A program made the translations under genes and the position numbers. Below the pieces are notes generated by a model that was given only the letters and a program-made list of their open reading frames with translations, was not told the origin of the DNA and ran no database searches. DNA of 64,000 nt from Kutzneria kofuensis (GTDB lineage Bacteria > Actinomycetota > Actinomycetes > Mycobacteriales > Pseudonocardiaceae): contig NZ_JACHIR010000001.1 of assembly GCF_014203355.1 (NCBI RefSeq), forward strand, positions 1,800,038-1,864,037, in the 5' to 3' direction. Below, piece by piece: positions 7,798 to 16,102 of the stretch (within the stretch, counting starts at the first letter, position 1; the number at the start of each line of letters is the position of its first letter).

Positions 7798-8904
7798 TCA
7801 ACGGGCATTTGCTTGCGACCACTGCCCGGCGACGTCCGCCGCGAGCGCGGCCAGCGTGCCGGCCGGGTCGGCCATCGCCGCGGCCACCGAGCCGGCGTGC
7901 TCGGCCACCGCGTACGACTGCTCGACGCCCACCGCCCCCGCCTCGCGCCGGCCGACGCTGACCTGACCAGCCAGCACCAGGCAGGGAACGCCCCGCTCGG
8001 CGGCGCCCGCGGCGACGGCGGTGATCAGCTTCCCGCGCAGCGACTGCCAGTCGAAGCTGCCCTCGCCGGTGATCGCCAGCCGGGCCTGGTCCAGCGCCTC
8101 GTCGAGCCGCGTCAACGTCCTGACCAGGGCCGATCCGGAGGTGAACGCGGCGCCGAGGGCCAGCAGCCCGGCCCCGAGACCGCCGGCGGCACCGGCGCCC
8201 GACCGGTCCCGGACGTCCTGGCCGGCGTTTTCGAGCACCTCGGCCCACCTTTCGAGCCCGGCCTCCAGCCGTTCGACGGCGGCGTCGTCGGCCCCCTTCT
8301 GCGGGCCGAACGTGCGTGCCGCACCGTGCCGGCCGAGCAGGGGATTCTCCACGTCGGAGGCGGCGACCAGGTTGATCCCGACCTCCGGCAGCACCACCTC
8401 GGCGGCCCGCTTCAGCGCCGTCCCGCCGGGCCCGATCGGGCTTCCTGTGTCATCGGTCACGTGGCCGCCGAGTGCGTGCAGCATGCCCGCGCCGCCGTCC
8501 GTGGTGCCGGAGCCGCCGAGCCCGACGACGGCCGTGTGCATGCCGGCCGCGCGGGCGGCGGCGATCAGCTCGCCGACGCCGTACGTGGTGGACGTCTCCG
8601 GGTCGCGGCGGCCGGTCAGGTGCAGGCCGCACGCTTGCGCCGACTCGATGTACGCGGTGCTGTCGTGCGCCAGCCACTGGGCGGTCACGGCCTGCCCGAG
8701 CGGACCGGTCACCCGGGCCTCGTGCAGGTCGCCACCGAGGGCGCCGTGCAGCACCTCGACGAAGCCCGGGCCGCCGTCGGCCAGCGGGCGCAACAGGAGT
8801 TCGTCGGACGGCGCCGAGCGCCGCCAGCCGGCGGCAATGGCCTCTGCGGCCTCGAGTGCGGTGAGCGTGCCGCCGAAGCAGTCGGGTGCGACGAGTACGC
8901 GCAT
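7798..8904 (-). CDS. Glycerate kinase
   Basis: A 368-residue glycerate kinase of the GarK/GlxK family, which phosphorylates D-glycerate with ATP. Characteristic segments are the N-terminal LVAPDCFGGTLTALEAAEA, RPLADGGPGFVEVL near residue 45, GLGGSGTTDGGAGMLHALGG near residue 125 and ITGEGSFDWQSLRGK in the C-terminal third. Mycobacteria carry the orthologue (Rv2205c) at the same place. The ATG at 8904 lies 7 nt from a TAGTTT -10 box, so the mRNA is probably leaderless. It is divergent from the DUF3043 gene across 42 bp. Confidence 0.93.
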   Translation of the reverse strand: MRVLVAPDCFGGTLTALEAAEAIAAGWRRSAPSDELLLRPLADGGPGFVEVLHGALGGDLHEARVTGPLGQAVTAQWLAHDSTAYIESAQACGLHLTGRRDPETSTTYGVGELIAAARAAGMHTAVVGLGGSGTTDGGAGMLHALGGHVTDDTGSPIGPGGTALKRAAEVVLPEVGINLVAASDVENPLLGRHGAARTFGPQKGADDAAVERLEAGLERWAEVLENAGQDVRDRSGAGAAGGLGAGLLALGAAFTSGSALVRTLTRLDEALDQARLAITGEGSFDWQSLRGKLITAVAAGAAERGVPCLVLAGQVSVGRREAGAVGVEQSYAVAEHAGSVAAAMADPAGTLAALAADVAGQWSQANAR

Positions 8905-8911
8905 GGCGCTG

Positions 8912-8917
8912 AAACTA
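8912..8917 (-). promoter_or_regulatory. -10 box TAGTTT, leaderless (glycerate kinase)
   Basis: Read on the minus strand, TAGTTT is followed by 7 nt and the ATG at 8904. Confidence 0.6.
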
Positions 8918-8934
8918 CCTCTGGTGGCCTGGCT

Positions 8935-8940
8935 TACCCT
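8935..8940 (+). promoter_or_regulatory. -10 box TACCCT, leaderless (DUF3043 gene)
   Basis: TACCCT ends 6 nt before the GTG at 8947. Its distance from the divergent TAGTTT box is 17 bp, so the two promoters must share DNA for their -35 contacts. Confidence 0.6.
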
Positions 8941-8946
8941 GGTGAC

Positions 8947-9606
8947 GTGAGGTTCTTGCGCCGCAATTCAGCCGATGACGCCGCTTCCGCCGAGACCGGG
9001 GCGGTGGACGTCGATTCCGGCGCGGAGGCGAAGGCGCACACCTCGGGCAAGGGCCGTCCCACGCCGAAGCGCCGCGAGGCCGAGGGCCGCCGCCGCGGTC
9101 CCGTTCCGCCGCCGCCCCGCACCCAGCGTGAGGCGATGAAGCGCAGCCGCGAGCTGCGCCCCAAGATGACGCGCGAGGAGCGCTCCTCGGAGCAGCGCGA
9201 GCGGCGCGAGCGCATGATGGCCGGCGACGAGCGCTACCTCATGCCCAAGGACCGCGGTCCGGTCAAGGCGTTCGTGCGGGACGTGATCGACTCCCGGCGC
9301 AACCTGATGGGCCTGTTCATGCCGATGGCGATCCTGGTGCTCGCCTCGTACTTCCTGCAGCTCACGGTGCCGACGCTGCCGGTGCAGGAGTACGTCATGC
9401 TGGCCTGCCTGGTGTTCCTGCTGGCCATGGTGGTCGAGGCGATCATGCTGGGCCGGTTGGCCACCCGGCTGGCGCGGACCAAGTTCCCCAAGGAGAGCAT
9501 CGGCACCGCCAGCATCATCTGGTACACGTTCACCCGGGCCAGCCAGGTCCGCAAGCTGCGGGTGCCGCGGCCCCGGGTGCGTCCCGGGGAGACCGTCGAA
9601 GCCTGA
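8947..9606 (+). CDS. DUF3043 membrane protein
   Basis: A 219-residue protein whose first 110 residues are highly charged and Pro/Arg rich. Two membrane helices follow at about 121-138 and 148-168, and a basic C-terminal tail completes it. It matches the actinobacterial DUF3043 family (mycobacterial Rv2206), with the conserved PKDRGPVKAFVRDVIDSRRN before the first helix. Function is unknown; the charged soluble half is predicted to be cytoplasmic. The open frame extends far upstream, but the GTG at 8947 is chosen from the family N-terminus (VRFLRR) and the -10 box 6 nt before it. Confidence 0.9.
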   Translation: MRFLRRNSADDAASAETGAVDVDSGAEAKAHTSGKGRPTPKRREAEGRRRGPVPPPPRTQREAMKRSRELRPKMTREERSSEQRERRERMMAGDERYLMPKDRGPVKAFVRDVIDSRRNLMGLFMPMAILVLASYFLQLTVPTLPVQEYVMLACLVFLLAMVVEAIMLGRLATRLARTKFPKESIGTASIIWYTFTRASQVRKLRVPRPRVRPGETVEA

Positions 9607-9649
9607 CGTGATCCGCGTCCGGTAATTAGCTGTTCTAACTAACTGGGTC

Positions 9650-9655
9650 TAGGCT
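9650..9655 (+). promoter_or_regulatory. -10 box TAGGCT, leaderless (aldo/keto reductase)
   Basis: TAGGCT ends 7 nt before the ATG at 9663, in a short AT-richer gap after the DUF3043 gene. Confidence 0.6.
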
Positions 9656-9662
9656 TCGGGAC

Positions 9663-10649
9663 ATGGAGTTTCGTCGCCTAGGCCGCAGTGGCCTGTCGGT
9701 CAGTGAGATCTCATACGGCAACTGGGTCACCCACGGCTCCCAGATCGAGCAGGAGCAGGCGATCCGCTGCGTGCACGCCGCGCTGGACGCCGGCATCACG
9801 ACGTTCGACACCGCGGACGTCTACGCCAACACCAAGGCCGAGTCGGTGCTCGGCGAGGCGCTCAAGGGCCAGCGCCGGGAGAGCCTGGAGATCCTCACCA
9901 AGGTCTACTGGCCGACCGGCCCCGGCGGCCCCAACGACCGCGGCCTGGGCCGCAAGCACATCCTGGAGTCGATCAACGGCTCGCTCAGGCGGCTCGGCAC
10001 CGACTACGTCGACGTGTACCAGGCGCACCGGTTCGACCGGACCGTGCCGCTGGAGGAGACGATGCTGGCCTTCGCCGACATCGTCCGCCAGGGCAAGGCC
10101 CTCTACATCGGCGTCTCCGAGTGGACCGCCGACCAGATCACCCGCGGCGCCGCCGTCGCCCGTGAGCTGCAGGTGCCGTTCATCTCCAACCAGCCGCAGT
10201 ACAACATGCTGCACCGGGTGATCGAGTCGCAGATCGTGCCGACCAGCGAGCGGGAGGGCATCTCCCAGATCGTGTTCTCGCCGATCGCGCAGGGCGTGCT
10301 CACCGGCAAGTACCTGCCCGGCCAGCCGGTGCCGGAGGGCTCGCGGGCCACCGACGCCAGCGGCAAGAACTTCATCGCCCGCTGGCTGCTGGACGAGGTG
10401 CTGGAGAAGGTGCAGCAGCTCAAGCCGATCGCCGCCGAGGTCGACCTGACGCTGGCCCAGCTGTCGGTCGCGTGGGTGCTGCAGAACGCCAACGTCGCCT
10501 CGGCGATCATCGGCGCCAGCCGGCCCGAGCAGGTGGCGGAGAACGTCAAGGCCTCCGGCGTGAAGCTGGACGCGGAGATCCTGGACCGGATCGACAAGGT
10601 CCTCGAGGGCCACGTCCGCACCGACCCGATGCTGACGCACGTGCCGTAA
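9663..10649 (+). CDS. Aldo/keto reductase
   Basis: A 328-residue (alpha/beta)8 barrel NADPH-dependent reductase similar to bacterial YghZ and potassium-channel beta-subunit types. The catalytic tetrad is intact: Asp49 and Tyr54 (FDTADVYAN), Lys80 (LTKVYWP) and His122 (YQAHRFDR). The C-terminal IIGASRPEQVAENV cofactor-phosphate motif is present. The natural substrate cannot be inferred. It stands alone between the DUF3043 gene and a small convergent gene, is probably transcribed as a leaderless mRNA, and is not part of the mycobacterial version of this neighbourhood. Confidence 0.92.
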   Translation: MEFRRLGRSGLSVSEISYGNWVTHGSQIEQEQAIRCVHAALDAGITTFDTADVYANTKAESVLGEALKGQRRESLEILTKVYWPTGPGGPNDRGLGRKHILESINGSLRRLGTDYVDVYQAHRFDRTVPLEETMLAFADIVRQGKALYIGVSEWTADQITRGAAVARELQVPFISNQPQYNMLHRVIESQIVPTSEREGISQIVFSPIAQGVLTGKYLPGQPVPEGSRATDASGKNFIARWLLDEVLEKVQQLKPIAAEVDLTLAQLSVAWVLQNANVASAIIGASRPEQVAENVKASGVKLDAEILDRIDKVLEGHVRTDPMLTHVP

Positions 10650-10653
10650 GGGA

Positions 10654-10848
10654 TCAGGGCTTCAAACTCATGGGCCCGTACACGACCTCGCCGCCGTCGA
10701 GGAGCGTGACCTGGGTGATGTCGATCTCCGCGAGGTCGGTCCAGGTGGCGCTGAGCCAGTCCTCGGCGGCGGCCTGGTCGTCGAAGGTGACGTCCGGGCC
10801 GGTCACGTCGACGCCGTCGTCGTCCTGGTAGTGCCATCGCAACGCCAT
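10654..10848 (-). CDS. Small conserved hypothetical protein, 64 aa
   Basis: A 64-residue acidic soluble protein beginning MALRWHYQDDDG and ending VVYGPMSLKP. I remember close homologues as unnamed actinobacterial proteins and know no function for them. The ATG at 10848 is chosen over an upstream GTG because a TACCGT -10 box lies exactly 6 nt away and the family starts MALRW. It converges on the aldo/keto reductase with 4 bp between stops and is divergent from cobU across 23 bp. Confidence 0.75.
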   Translation of the reverse strand: MALRWHYQDDDGVDVTGPDVTFDDQAAAEDWLSATWTDLAEIDITQVTLLDGGEVVYGPMSLKP

Positions 10849-10854
10849 GCGCAG

Positions 10855-10864
10855 ACGGTAACGT
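10855..10864. promoter_or_regulatory. Overlapping divergent -10 boxes (TACCGT / TAACGT)
   Basis: TACCGT on the minus strand (10855-10860) serves the ATG at 10848 with a 6-nt gap. TAACGT on the plus strand (10859-10864) serves cobU at 10872 with a 7-nt gap. The boxes share two bases, so polymerase can presumably occupy only one direction at a time. Confidence 0.65.
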
Positions 10865-10871
10865 CCGGCCC

Positions 10872-11387
10872 GTGACGTCACGGACACTGGTGCTCGGCGG
10901 CGCCCGCTCGGGCAAGTCGGCCCACGCCGAGGGGCTCGCTGCCGGCTCCGTCACCTACGTGGCGACCGCGCGGCGCGATCCGGCCGATGCCGAGTGGCAG
11001 GCCCGGATCGCCGCGCACGTCGCCCGCCGCCCGCCGACCTGGTCCACCGTCGAGACGACGGACCTGCCGGCCGTGCTGGATTCCGTTCCCGGAACGGTGC
11101 TCGTCGACGACCTGGCGACGTGGCTGACCGGGGTGCTCGACGACACCGGCGCCTGGGAAGGGACCGTTTCCGAAGCCAGGGCCCGGTGTGACGAACTCGT
11201 CGCCGCCGTCGCTCGACGCGAGGGCCCGCTTGTGCTGGTGTCGGCCGAGGTCGGGTTGGGCGTCGTGCCCGCGACCCGCTCTGGCAGGCTGTTCCGCGAC
11301 GAACTGGGCTCGCTGAACGCGAGGCTGGCGCAGGTGTGCGACGAGGTGCTGCTGCTCGTCGCCGGCCTGCCACTCCGGTTGAGGTGA
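10872..11387 (+). CDS. cobU: Adenosylcobinamide kinase / GDP-cobinamide guanylyltransferase
   Basis: A 171-residue bifunctional enzyme of the nucleotide-loop branch of cobalamin synthesis: it phosphorylates adenosylcobinamide and then transfers GMP. The P-loop GGARSGKS is at residues 9-16, and YVATARRDPADAEWQARI follows as in the family. The Walker-B-like VLVDDLATWLTG lies near residue 80. It is slightly shorter than typical CobU (about 180). It heads a cobU-cobT-cobS operon with a 9-bp gap to cobT. No cobalamin riboswitch precedes it; the gap to the upstream gene is only 23 bp and the promoter looks leaderless. Confidence 0.93.
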   Translation: MTSRTLVLGGARSGKSAHAEGLAAGSVTYVATARRDPADAEWQARIAAHVARRPPTWSTVETTDLPAVLDSVPGTVLVDDLATWLTGVLDDTGAWEGTVSEARARCDELVAAVARREGPLVLVSAEVGLGVVPATRSGRLFRDELGSLNARLAQVCDEVLLLVAGLPLRLR

Positions 11388-11396
11388 AAGGACCTT

Positions 11397-12470
11397 GTGG
11401 TGACGAGCATCGAGTTCCCCGCCGTCGATCCGCCGGACCCGGCCGCGCGGCGGGAGGCGGCCGCCCGGCACGAGCGGCTGACCAAGCCCGCCGGCTCGCT
11501 GGGGCGGCTGGAGGAGCTCGGTGTGTGGATCGCCTCGTGTCAGGGCAAGTGCCCGCCGCGGCCGTTCACCCGGGCCCGGGTGGTGGTGTTCGCCGGTGAC
11601 CACGGCGTCGCCCGCAGCGGCGTGTCCGCGTACCCGACCGAGGTCACCGGGCAGATGGTGGCCAACTTCATGACCGGCGGGGCCGCGATCAACGTGCTGG
11701 CCGGGGTGGCCGGCGCGACCGTGCGGGTCGTCGACATGGCCGTCGACGCCGACACCCCCGAGCAGGTCAGCCGGCACAAGGTGCGGCGGTCGTCCGGTTC
11801 CATCGACCGTGAGGACGCCCTGACCGACGACGAGGTCCGCCGGGCCGTCGCCGCCGGCATGGCCATCGCCGACGAGGAGGTCGACGGCGGGGCGGACCTG
11901 TTGATCGCCGGCGACATGGGCATCGGCAACACGACCCCGTCCGCCGTGATCGTGGCCGCCCTGACCGGCGAGGAGCCCGTGGCCGTCGTCGGCCGGGGCA
12001 CGGGCATCGACGACAGCGCGTGGATGCGCAAGACCGCCGCCATCCGGGACGCGCTTCGCCGGGCCCGCAAGGTCACCGGCGACCCGCTGGCCCTGTTGCG
12101 TACCGTCGGCGGCGCCGACATCGCCGCCATGGCGGGTTTCCTTGCGCAGGCCGCCATCAGGCGCACCCCCGTGCTGCTCGACGGCCTCGTCGTCGGCGCT
12201 GCCGCCATGGTCGCCGAGGACCTCGCCCCCGGGGCCCGGCACTGGTGGGTCGCCGGCCACCGCTCCGTCGAACCCGCCCACGGCTTTGTCCTGGGGCACC
12301 TGGGGTTGACCCCCATCATCGACCTCGGCATGCGTCTGGGCGAGGGCTCCGGCGCCGCCGCCGCGCTGCCGCTGATCACCATGGCCGCCCGGATCCTCAC
12401 CGACATGGCCACCTTCGGCGACGCCGGGGTTTCCGAGCGTTCCGAGGACACCGCGAGCACGCCGTCGTAA
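11397..12470 (+). CDS. cobT: Nicotinate-nucleotide:dimethylbenzimidazole phosphoribosyltransferase
   Basis: A 357-residue CobT that makes alpha-ribazole phosphate, the lower ligand precursor of cobalamin. Visible family blocks are [16 protein letters not shown] near residue 65, [14 protein letters not shown] near residue 178 and [15 protein letters not shown] near the C-terminus; the Glu in the last block is the catalytic base position. GAAAGGA precedes the GTG at 11397; a second GTG immediately follows and could equally be used. It is the second gene of the cobUTS operon and 2 bp separate it from cobS. Mycobacterial cobT and cobS (Rv2207-Rv2208) are in the same place. Confidence 0.95.
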   Translation: MVTSIEFPAVDPPDPAARREAAARHERLTKPAGSLGRLEELGVWIASCQGKCPPRPFTRARVVVFAGDHGVARSGVSAYPTEVTGQMVANFMTGGAAINVLAGVAGATVRVVDMAVDADTPEQVSRHKVRRSSGSIDREDALTDDEVRRAVAAGMAIADEEVDGGADLLIAGDMGIGNTTPSAVIVAALTGEEPVAVVGRGTGIDDSAWMRKTAAIRDALRRARKVTGDPLALLRTVGGADIAAMAGFLAQAAIRRTPVLLDGLVVGAAAMVAEDLAPGARHWWVAGHRSVEPAHGFVLGHLGLTPIIDLGMRLGEGSGAAAALPLITMAARILTDMATFGDAGVSERSEDTASTPS

Positions 12471-12472
12471 CC

Positions 12473-13201
12473 GTGGACGGGCTGCGACTCGCCTTGTCGT
12501 GGCTGACGGTGCTGCCTGTGCCCGCACCGTCCGTCGACCGGCGAGTCGCCGCCCGTGCCATCTCCTTGGCCCCGCTTGTCGGCCTGCTGCTGGGACTTCT
12601 CGCCGCTCTGGTGTCGTGGGGCGTTGTGACTCTGGGCGCTCCCCCGCTGCTGGCCGGGCTGCTCGTCGTTGCCGTGCTGGCCCTGCTCACCCGTGGCATG
12701 CACCTCGACGGCCTCGCCGACACCGCCGACGGTCTCGGCTGCTACGGCCCGCCCGCCCGCGCCCTGGAGATCATGAAGTCCGGCGGCGCCGGTCCTTTCG
12801 CCGTCGTGGTTCTTGTTGTCGGGCTGGGGATTCAGGCCGTCTGCTTCGGTGCGGAGCCGTGGCCGGCGGTGCTGCTGGCGGTGGTGGCCAGCCGGGTCGC
12901 GTTCACGTGGTGCTGCCTGCGCTCCGTCCCCGCCGCCCGCCCGGAAGGCCTGGGGGCCTTGGTGTCCGGCAGCCAGCCGCTGGCCGTCCCTGTCTTGTGG
13001 ACGGCTCTCGCCCTGGCCGCCGGTTTCCTCGCCGTCCCCGACAAGCCCTGGCTGGGCCCCATCGGCGTTGCCCTCGCCACGGCCCTCGTGCTGCTCCTGC
13101 TCCGGCACGTGCGCAAACGCTTCGGCGGCATCACCGGGGACGTCCTCGGCGCCGCCAGCGAACTGGCCGCCACCGTCGTCCTCGTGGTGTGTGCCTTCTA
13201 G
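12473..13201 (+). CDS. cobS: Adenosylcobinamide-GDP ribazoletransferase (cobalamin synthase)
   Basis: A 242-residue polytopic membrane enzyme that joins alpha-ribazole to GDP-cobinamide, the last step of the nucleotide loop. The family signature RGMHLDGLADTADGLG, containing the metal-binding acidic cluster, is near residue 78, and five to six hydrophobic segments follow. The GTG at 12473 begins 2 bp after the cobT stop, indicating coupling. Its TAG stop at 13199-13201 overlaps the stop of the convergent P450 gene by 4 bp, with no room for a terminator between them. Confidence 0.93.
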   Translation: MDGLRLALSWLTVLPVPAPSVDRRVAARAISLAPLVGLLLGLLAALVSWGVVTLGAPPLLAGLLVVAVLALLTRGMHLDGLADTADGLGCYGPPARALEIMKSGGAGPFAVVVLVVGLGIQAVCFGAEPWPAVLLAVVASRVAFTWCCLRSVPAARPEGLGALVSGSQPLAVPVLWTALALAAGFLAVPDKPWLGPIGVALATALVLLLLRHVRKRFGGITGDVLGAASELAATVVLVVCAF

Positions 13202-14361
13202 CCGAGGAGCACCGGCAGGGCCTTCAGGGCATGAGAACGGAAAGAGGCCCGCCATGGCAGCTCGGCCGCCGGCACGGCGAGGCGGAGGTCGGGGAACCGG
13301 GCGAACAGCGTCTCCAGGGCGATGCGGATCTCCAGTCGGGCCAGGGGGGCGCCGAGGCAGTAGTGCACGCCGTGGCCGAAGGTGAAGTGCTGGCGGTCGG
13401 GGCGGGCGGGGTCGAGACGGTCGGGCTCGGGGAACCGGGACGGGTCGCGGTTGGCGGAGGCCATGCCGAGCAGCACGGTGTCGCCGGCGGGGATGGTGAC
13501 GCCGTCGACGTCGATGTCCGCCAAGGGGAACCGGCGGATGGCGAAGTGGGCGGGAACGGCCAGCCGGAGCAGTTCCTCGACGAAGTCGGTGATCCGGTCG
13601 CGGTCGAGTGCCGGGTTCTCCAGCAAGGTCAGGACGCCGGAAGCGATGACGTGGGCGACGTTCTCCACGCCGGCGAGCAGCAGCAGGAACGCCAGCGAGA
13701 CGAGCTCGTTCTCGCTCATCCGCTCGTCGTCGTCACGGGCCGAGATGATGGCGGACAGCAGGTCGTCGCCCGGGTCGTCACGCCGAGCGGCGACCAGGTC
13801 GAGCAGGAACTTCTGCATGCTGGCGATGCCGTCGGCGGCGTCACGGGGATGCGCCGGCGCGAACATGGCGGCGGTCCAGGCGGCGAACCGGGCCCGGTCC
13901 TCCAGGGGAACACCGATGAGGTCGCCGATGACGGTGAGCGGCAAAGGGGCCGCGTACTCGGCGACGAGGTCGACGGTCGGCCCGGCGAGCCGGTCGGCGA
14001 GATCCGAGGCCACGGCGCGGATGCCGTCGGCCATCTGCTCGACCCGCCGCGCGGTGAAGGACCGGGAGACGATGCGGCGCAGGCGTTGGTGGTCGTCGCC
14101 GTCCATGTTCATCATGTTGGCGTCGAGCTCGGGCGGCAGCGAGAAGCCGGCGTAACCGGTGCGGGAATTGGCCTTGTTCAAGGAAAGCCGGGGATCGCCG
14201 AACAACCGGGCGACGTCGGCGGCGCGGGGCACGATCCACGCGGGCGAGCCGTCGGGGGTCATGAAGTGGTGCACGGGGCCGGCTTCCCGCAGGGAAGCGT
14301 GGAAGGCGTACGGATCGGCGTAGTACGAGGCGTCGAACGGCATCGGCAGCTGGTCGCTCAC
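13198..14361 (-). CDS. Cytochrome P450 (last gene of the XRE/ImmA operon)
   Basis: A 387-residue soluble P450. The heme-binding loop FTFGHGVHYCLGAPLARLE has its Cys at about residue 335, and the K-helix ExxR is present as ELLR. The I-helix reads LLLAGVENVAHV: the usual Thr after the acidic residue is replaced by Asn, which may alter oxygen activation or indicate substrate-assisted catalysis. The GTG at 14361 overlaps the stop of the upstream DUF6545 membrane protein by 4 bp, so it is coupled to that gene. No ferredoxin or reductase gene is adjacent. Substrate unknown. Confidence 0.93.
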   Translation of the reverse strand: MSDQLPMPFDASYYADPYAFHASLREAGPVHHFMTPDGSPAWIVPRAADVARLFGDPRLSLNKANSRTGYAGFSLPPELDANMMNMDGDDHQRLRRIVSRSFTARRVEQMADGIRAVASDLADRLAGPTVDLVAEYAAPLPLTVIGDLIGVPLEDRARFAAWTAAMFAPAHPRDAADGIASMQKFLLDLVAARRDDPGDDLLSAIISARDDDERMSENELVSLAFLLLLAGVENVAHVIASGVLTLLENPALDRDRITDFVEELLRLAVPAHFAIRRFPLADIDVDGVTIPAGDTVLLGMASANRDPSRFPEPDRLDPARPDRQHFTFGHGVHYCLGAPLARLEIRIALETLFARFPDLRLAVPAAELPWRASFRSHALKALPVLLG

Positions 14362-15539
14362 GCGATTTCCCTTTCCGCGGAACGGATCCGTTCGTCCCGA
14401 GCCACGGCGTCGACTATAGGTGAGCGGCGGAACGCCCGGGCGACCGCCTTCTGGTGGGCGAGCTCGCCGGCCAGATCGGAGGGCTCGGCGACCGTGCCGA
14501 CGGCGGAATCCCGTTTGGGCGCACCGGCTTCGGCGGCCTCGACCGCCACCCGCAGCTGCGCGGCCTCGATCACGGCGGCGGCGTCGCCGATCCCGGCCGC
14601 GCGACACCGCGACGAGACGTCCTCGCCAACGGCCGCACTCATCCACGGCTGCAACGCCCGCTGACCGTCCCGGATCTCGATGAGCATCCGGTACAGCCGG
14701 GTGTCCACGGGCGTCCCGGCCTCCAGCGGCAGCCGCACTTCCGGCACCACGGCGACGATTCGGGCGTGCAGGGGCGCCAGCAGCCGCAGGGCGAACACCC
14801 GCCCGACCCAGGCGGAGGCGTTGGTCAGATGATGCCCCCACGACGGAATCGTCCAGGCGATGGGGCGCAGGACCGCGCTCGTCACGGCGGCGATCTGCAC
14901 CACTGGTTCCCAGGCGACACCGGAGGATCCGAACAACGCGGCCACGATGTCGCCGATCCGGCCGGCCGAGTAGACGAAGTCGGCGCCGCAGCCGGCCCCG
15001 GTGAGCAGCAGGCCCCGGCGCAGCCAGGTGTCGGCGACTCTCCGCGCGCACTGCAGGCAGATCTTGAACGTGCTGGCCTGCGCCACGCAGAACGAGACCA
15101 CGTAAACCGTCAGGTAGTACGGGAACTGCCCGGCCTTGGCCAGCGCGAAGTCGTTGGGGTTCTCCCCGTTGGCCATGCTGACGAAGAACAGCACCGCCAT
15201 GGCGACCAGGACAAGAGCGAACAGCAGCAGCCGCGGCCGGAGCTTGCGCCACGCGGTCTCGCTGTCGTGCACCCACAGCAGAACCAGCACCTGCTGGATG
15301 GCGGCCAGCACGATCACCAGGCCCTGCGTGATCAGCCCGGAGATGTTGGTGATGCCGATCGCGGCGCTGACCCGCGGCCACACCGTCGGCGAGGAGACCG
15401 TGAACAGCACCGTCGTCAGCGCGAAGACCAGCCACAGCGCGACGTGCACCGGGGTCCGGCGGGTCCACAGCGTCGGCAGCTTCACCAGCGTGACGATGCC
15501 GACCAGGATCGCGCACGCCGGATAGAGGTAGGCGTTCAT
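14358..15539 (-). CDS. MAB_1171c/DUF6545 family membrane protein
   Basis: A 393-residue protein. The N-terminal 240 residues form about seven hydrophobic helices starting MNAYLYPACAILVGIVTLV. The C-terminal 150 residues are soluble and match what I know as DUF6545, found in proteins labelled MAB_1171c family putative transporter. Its true activity is unknown. Its ATG at 15539 overlaps the ImmA/IrrE gene by 4 bp and its stop overlaps the P450 start by 4 bp, so it sits in the centre of a coupled four-gene operon. The same regulator-peptidase-membrane-protein grouping recurs in actinomycetes, suggesting a signalling or sensing cassette. Confidence 0.85.
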   Translation of the reverse strand: MNAYLYPACAILVGIVTLVKLPTLWTRRTPVHVALWLVFALTTVLFTVSSPTVWPRVSAAIGITNISGLITQGLVIVLAAIQQVLVLLWVHDSETAWRKLRPRLLLFALVLVAMAVLFFVSMANGENPNDFALAKAGQFPYYLTVYVVSFCVAQASTFKICLQCARRVADTWLRRGLLLTGAGCGADFVYSAGRIGDIVAALFGSSGVAWEPVVQIAAVTSAVLRPIAWTIPSWGHHLTNASAWVGRVFALRLLAPLHARIVAVVPEVRLPLEAGTPVDTRLYRMLIEIRDGQRALQPWMSAAVGEDVSSRCRAAGIGDAAAVIEAAQLRVAVEAAEAGAPKRDSAVGTVAEPSDLAGELAHQKAVARAFRRSPIVDAVARDERIRSAEREIA

Positions 15540-16096
15540 CTCGTCCCAGGGTGATCGGCGCGGCCCAGCGCGCGCACGAGGCGTTCGACCAGCTCCCGGT
15601 CCTCCGGCACCACGTCCCACGAGCGGTCCGGGCTCCAGGGGCTGATCCGCTGTCCCATCATCGAGGCGAGCAGTTCCGCCTCCTGTTCGGCGACGCTGTT
15701 GGTGTGCTCCCGGCCGAGCACCCGCTTGACCAGGCCCGGGTCCAGCGACGGCATCATCATCGCGATCGCGTCCTCGGCCAGCACGGTCTCGGTCTCGTGC
15801 TGGAACAGCAGGTGCGCGACCTCGTGCAGCACGATCTGCCGCTGGTAGAGCGGCACGGCGCGGCGCTCGAACACGATGAAGTCCTCGTCGCCGGTGGCGA
15901 TGAGGAAGCCCTCGGGGGCGGCGACGGGCAGGTCGAACGGCACCAGCCGGACCGGCCGCCCCCGGCGGTCACCGACCTGGTCGATGACGGCCTGGATCTC
16001 CGCGCCGGGGCGCAGGTCCAGCTGCGCCAGCTCGGCGGTGCAGCGTTTGCGCAGCGAGCCGGACGCTCGGCCGCGGCTCCAGCGAGCCACCATCAC
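15536..16096 (-). CDS. ImmA/IrrE family metallopeptidase
   Basis: A 186-residue protein with the zinc-peptidase motif HEVAHLLFQHE near residue 86, characteristic of ImmA/IrrE (COG2856) enzymes that cleave XRE-type repressors. The N-terminal 30 residues are basic (RKRCTAELAQLDL). No membrane segment is visible. A GGAGGTGA ribosome site overlaps the stop of the upstream regulator and precedes the GTG at 16096; an ATG one codon later is possible. The pairing with an XRE gene immediately upstream supports repressor cleavage as the role, though that remains inference. Databases often label such genes toxin components, which the sequence does not show. Confidence 0.88.
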   Translation of the reverse strand: MMVARWSRGRASGSLRKRCTAELAQLDLRPGAEIQAVIDQVGDRRGRPVRLVPFDLPVAAPEGFLIATGDEDFIVFERRAVPLYQRQIVLHEVAHLLFQHETETVLAEDAIAMMMPSLDPGLVKRVLGREHTNSVAEQEAELLASMMGQRISPWSPDRSWDVVPEDRELVERLVRALGRADHPGTR

Positions 16097-16102
16097 CCCG
16101 GC

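Noticed and set aside
10849-10871. Cobalamin riboswitch before cobU
   Set aside because: Only 23 bp separate cobU from the divergent gene, too short for a riboswitch.
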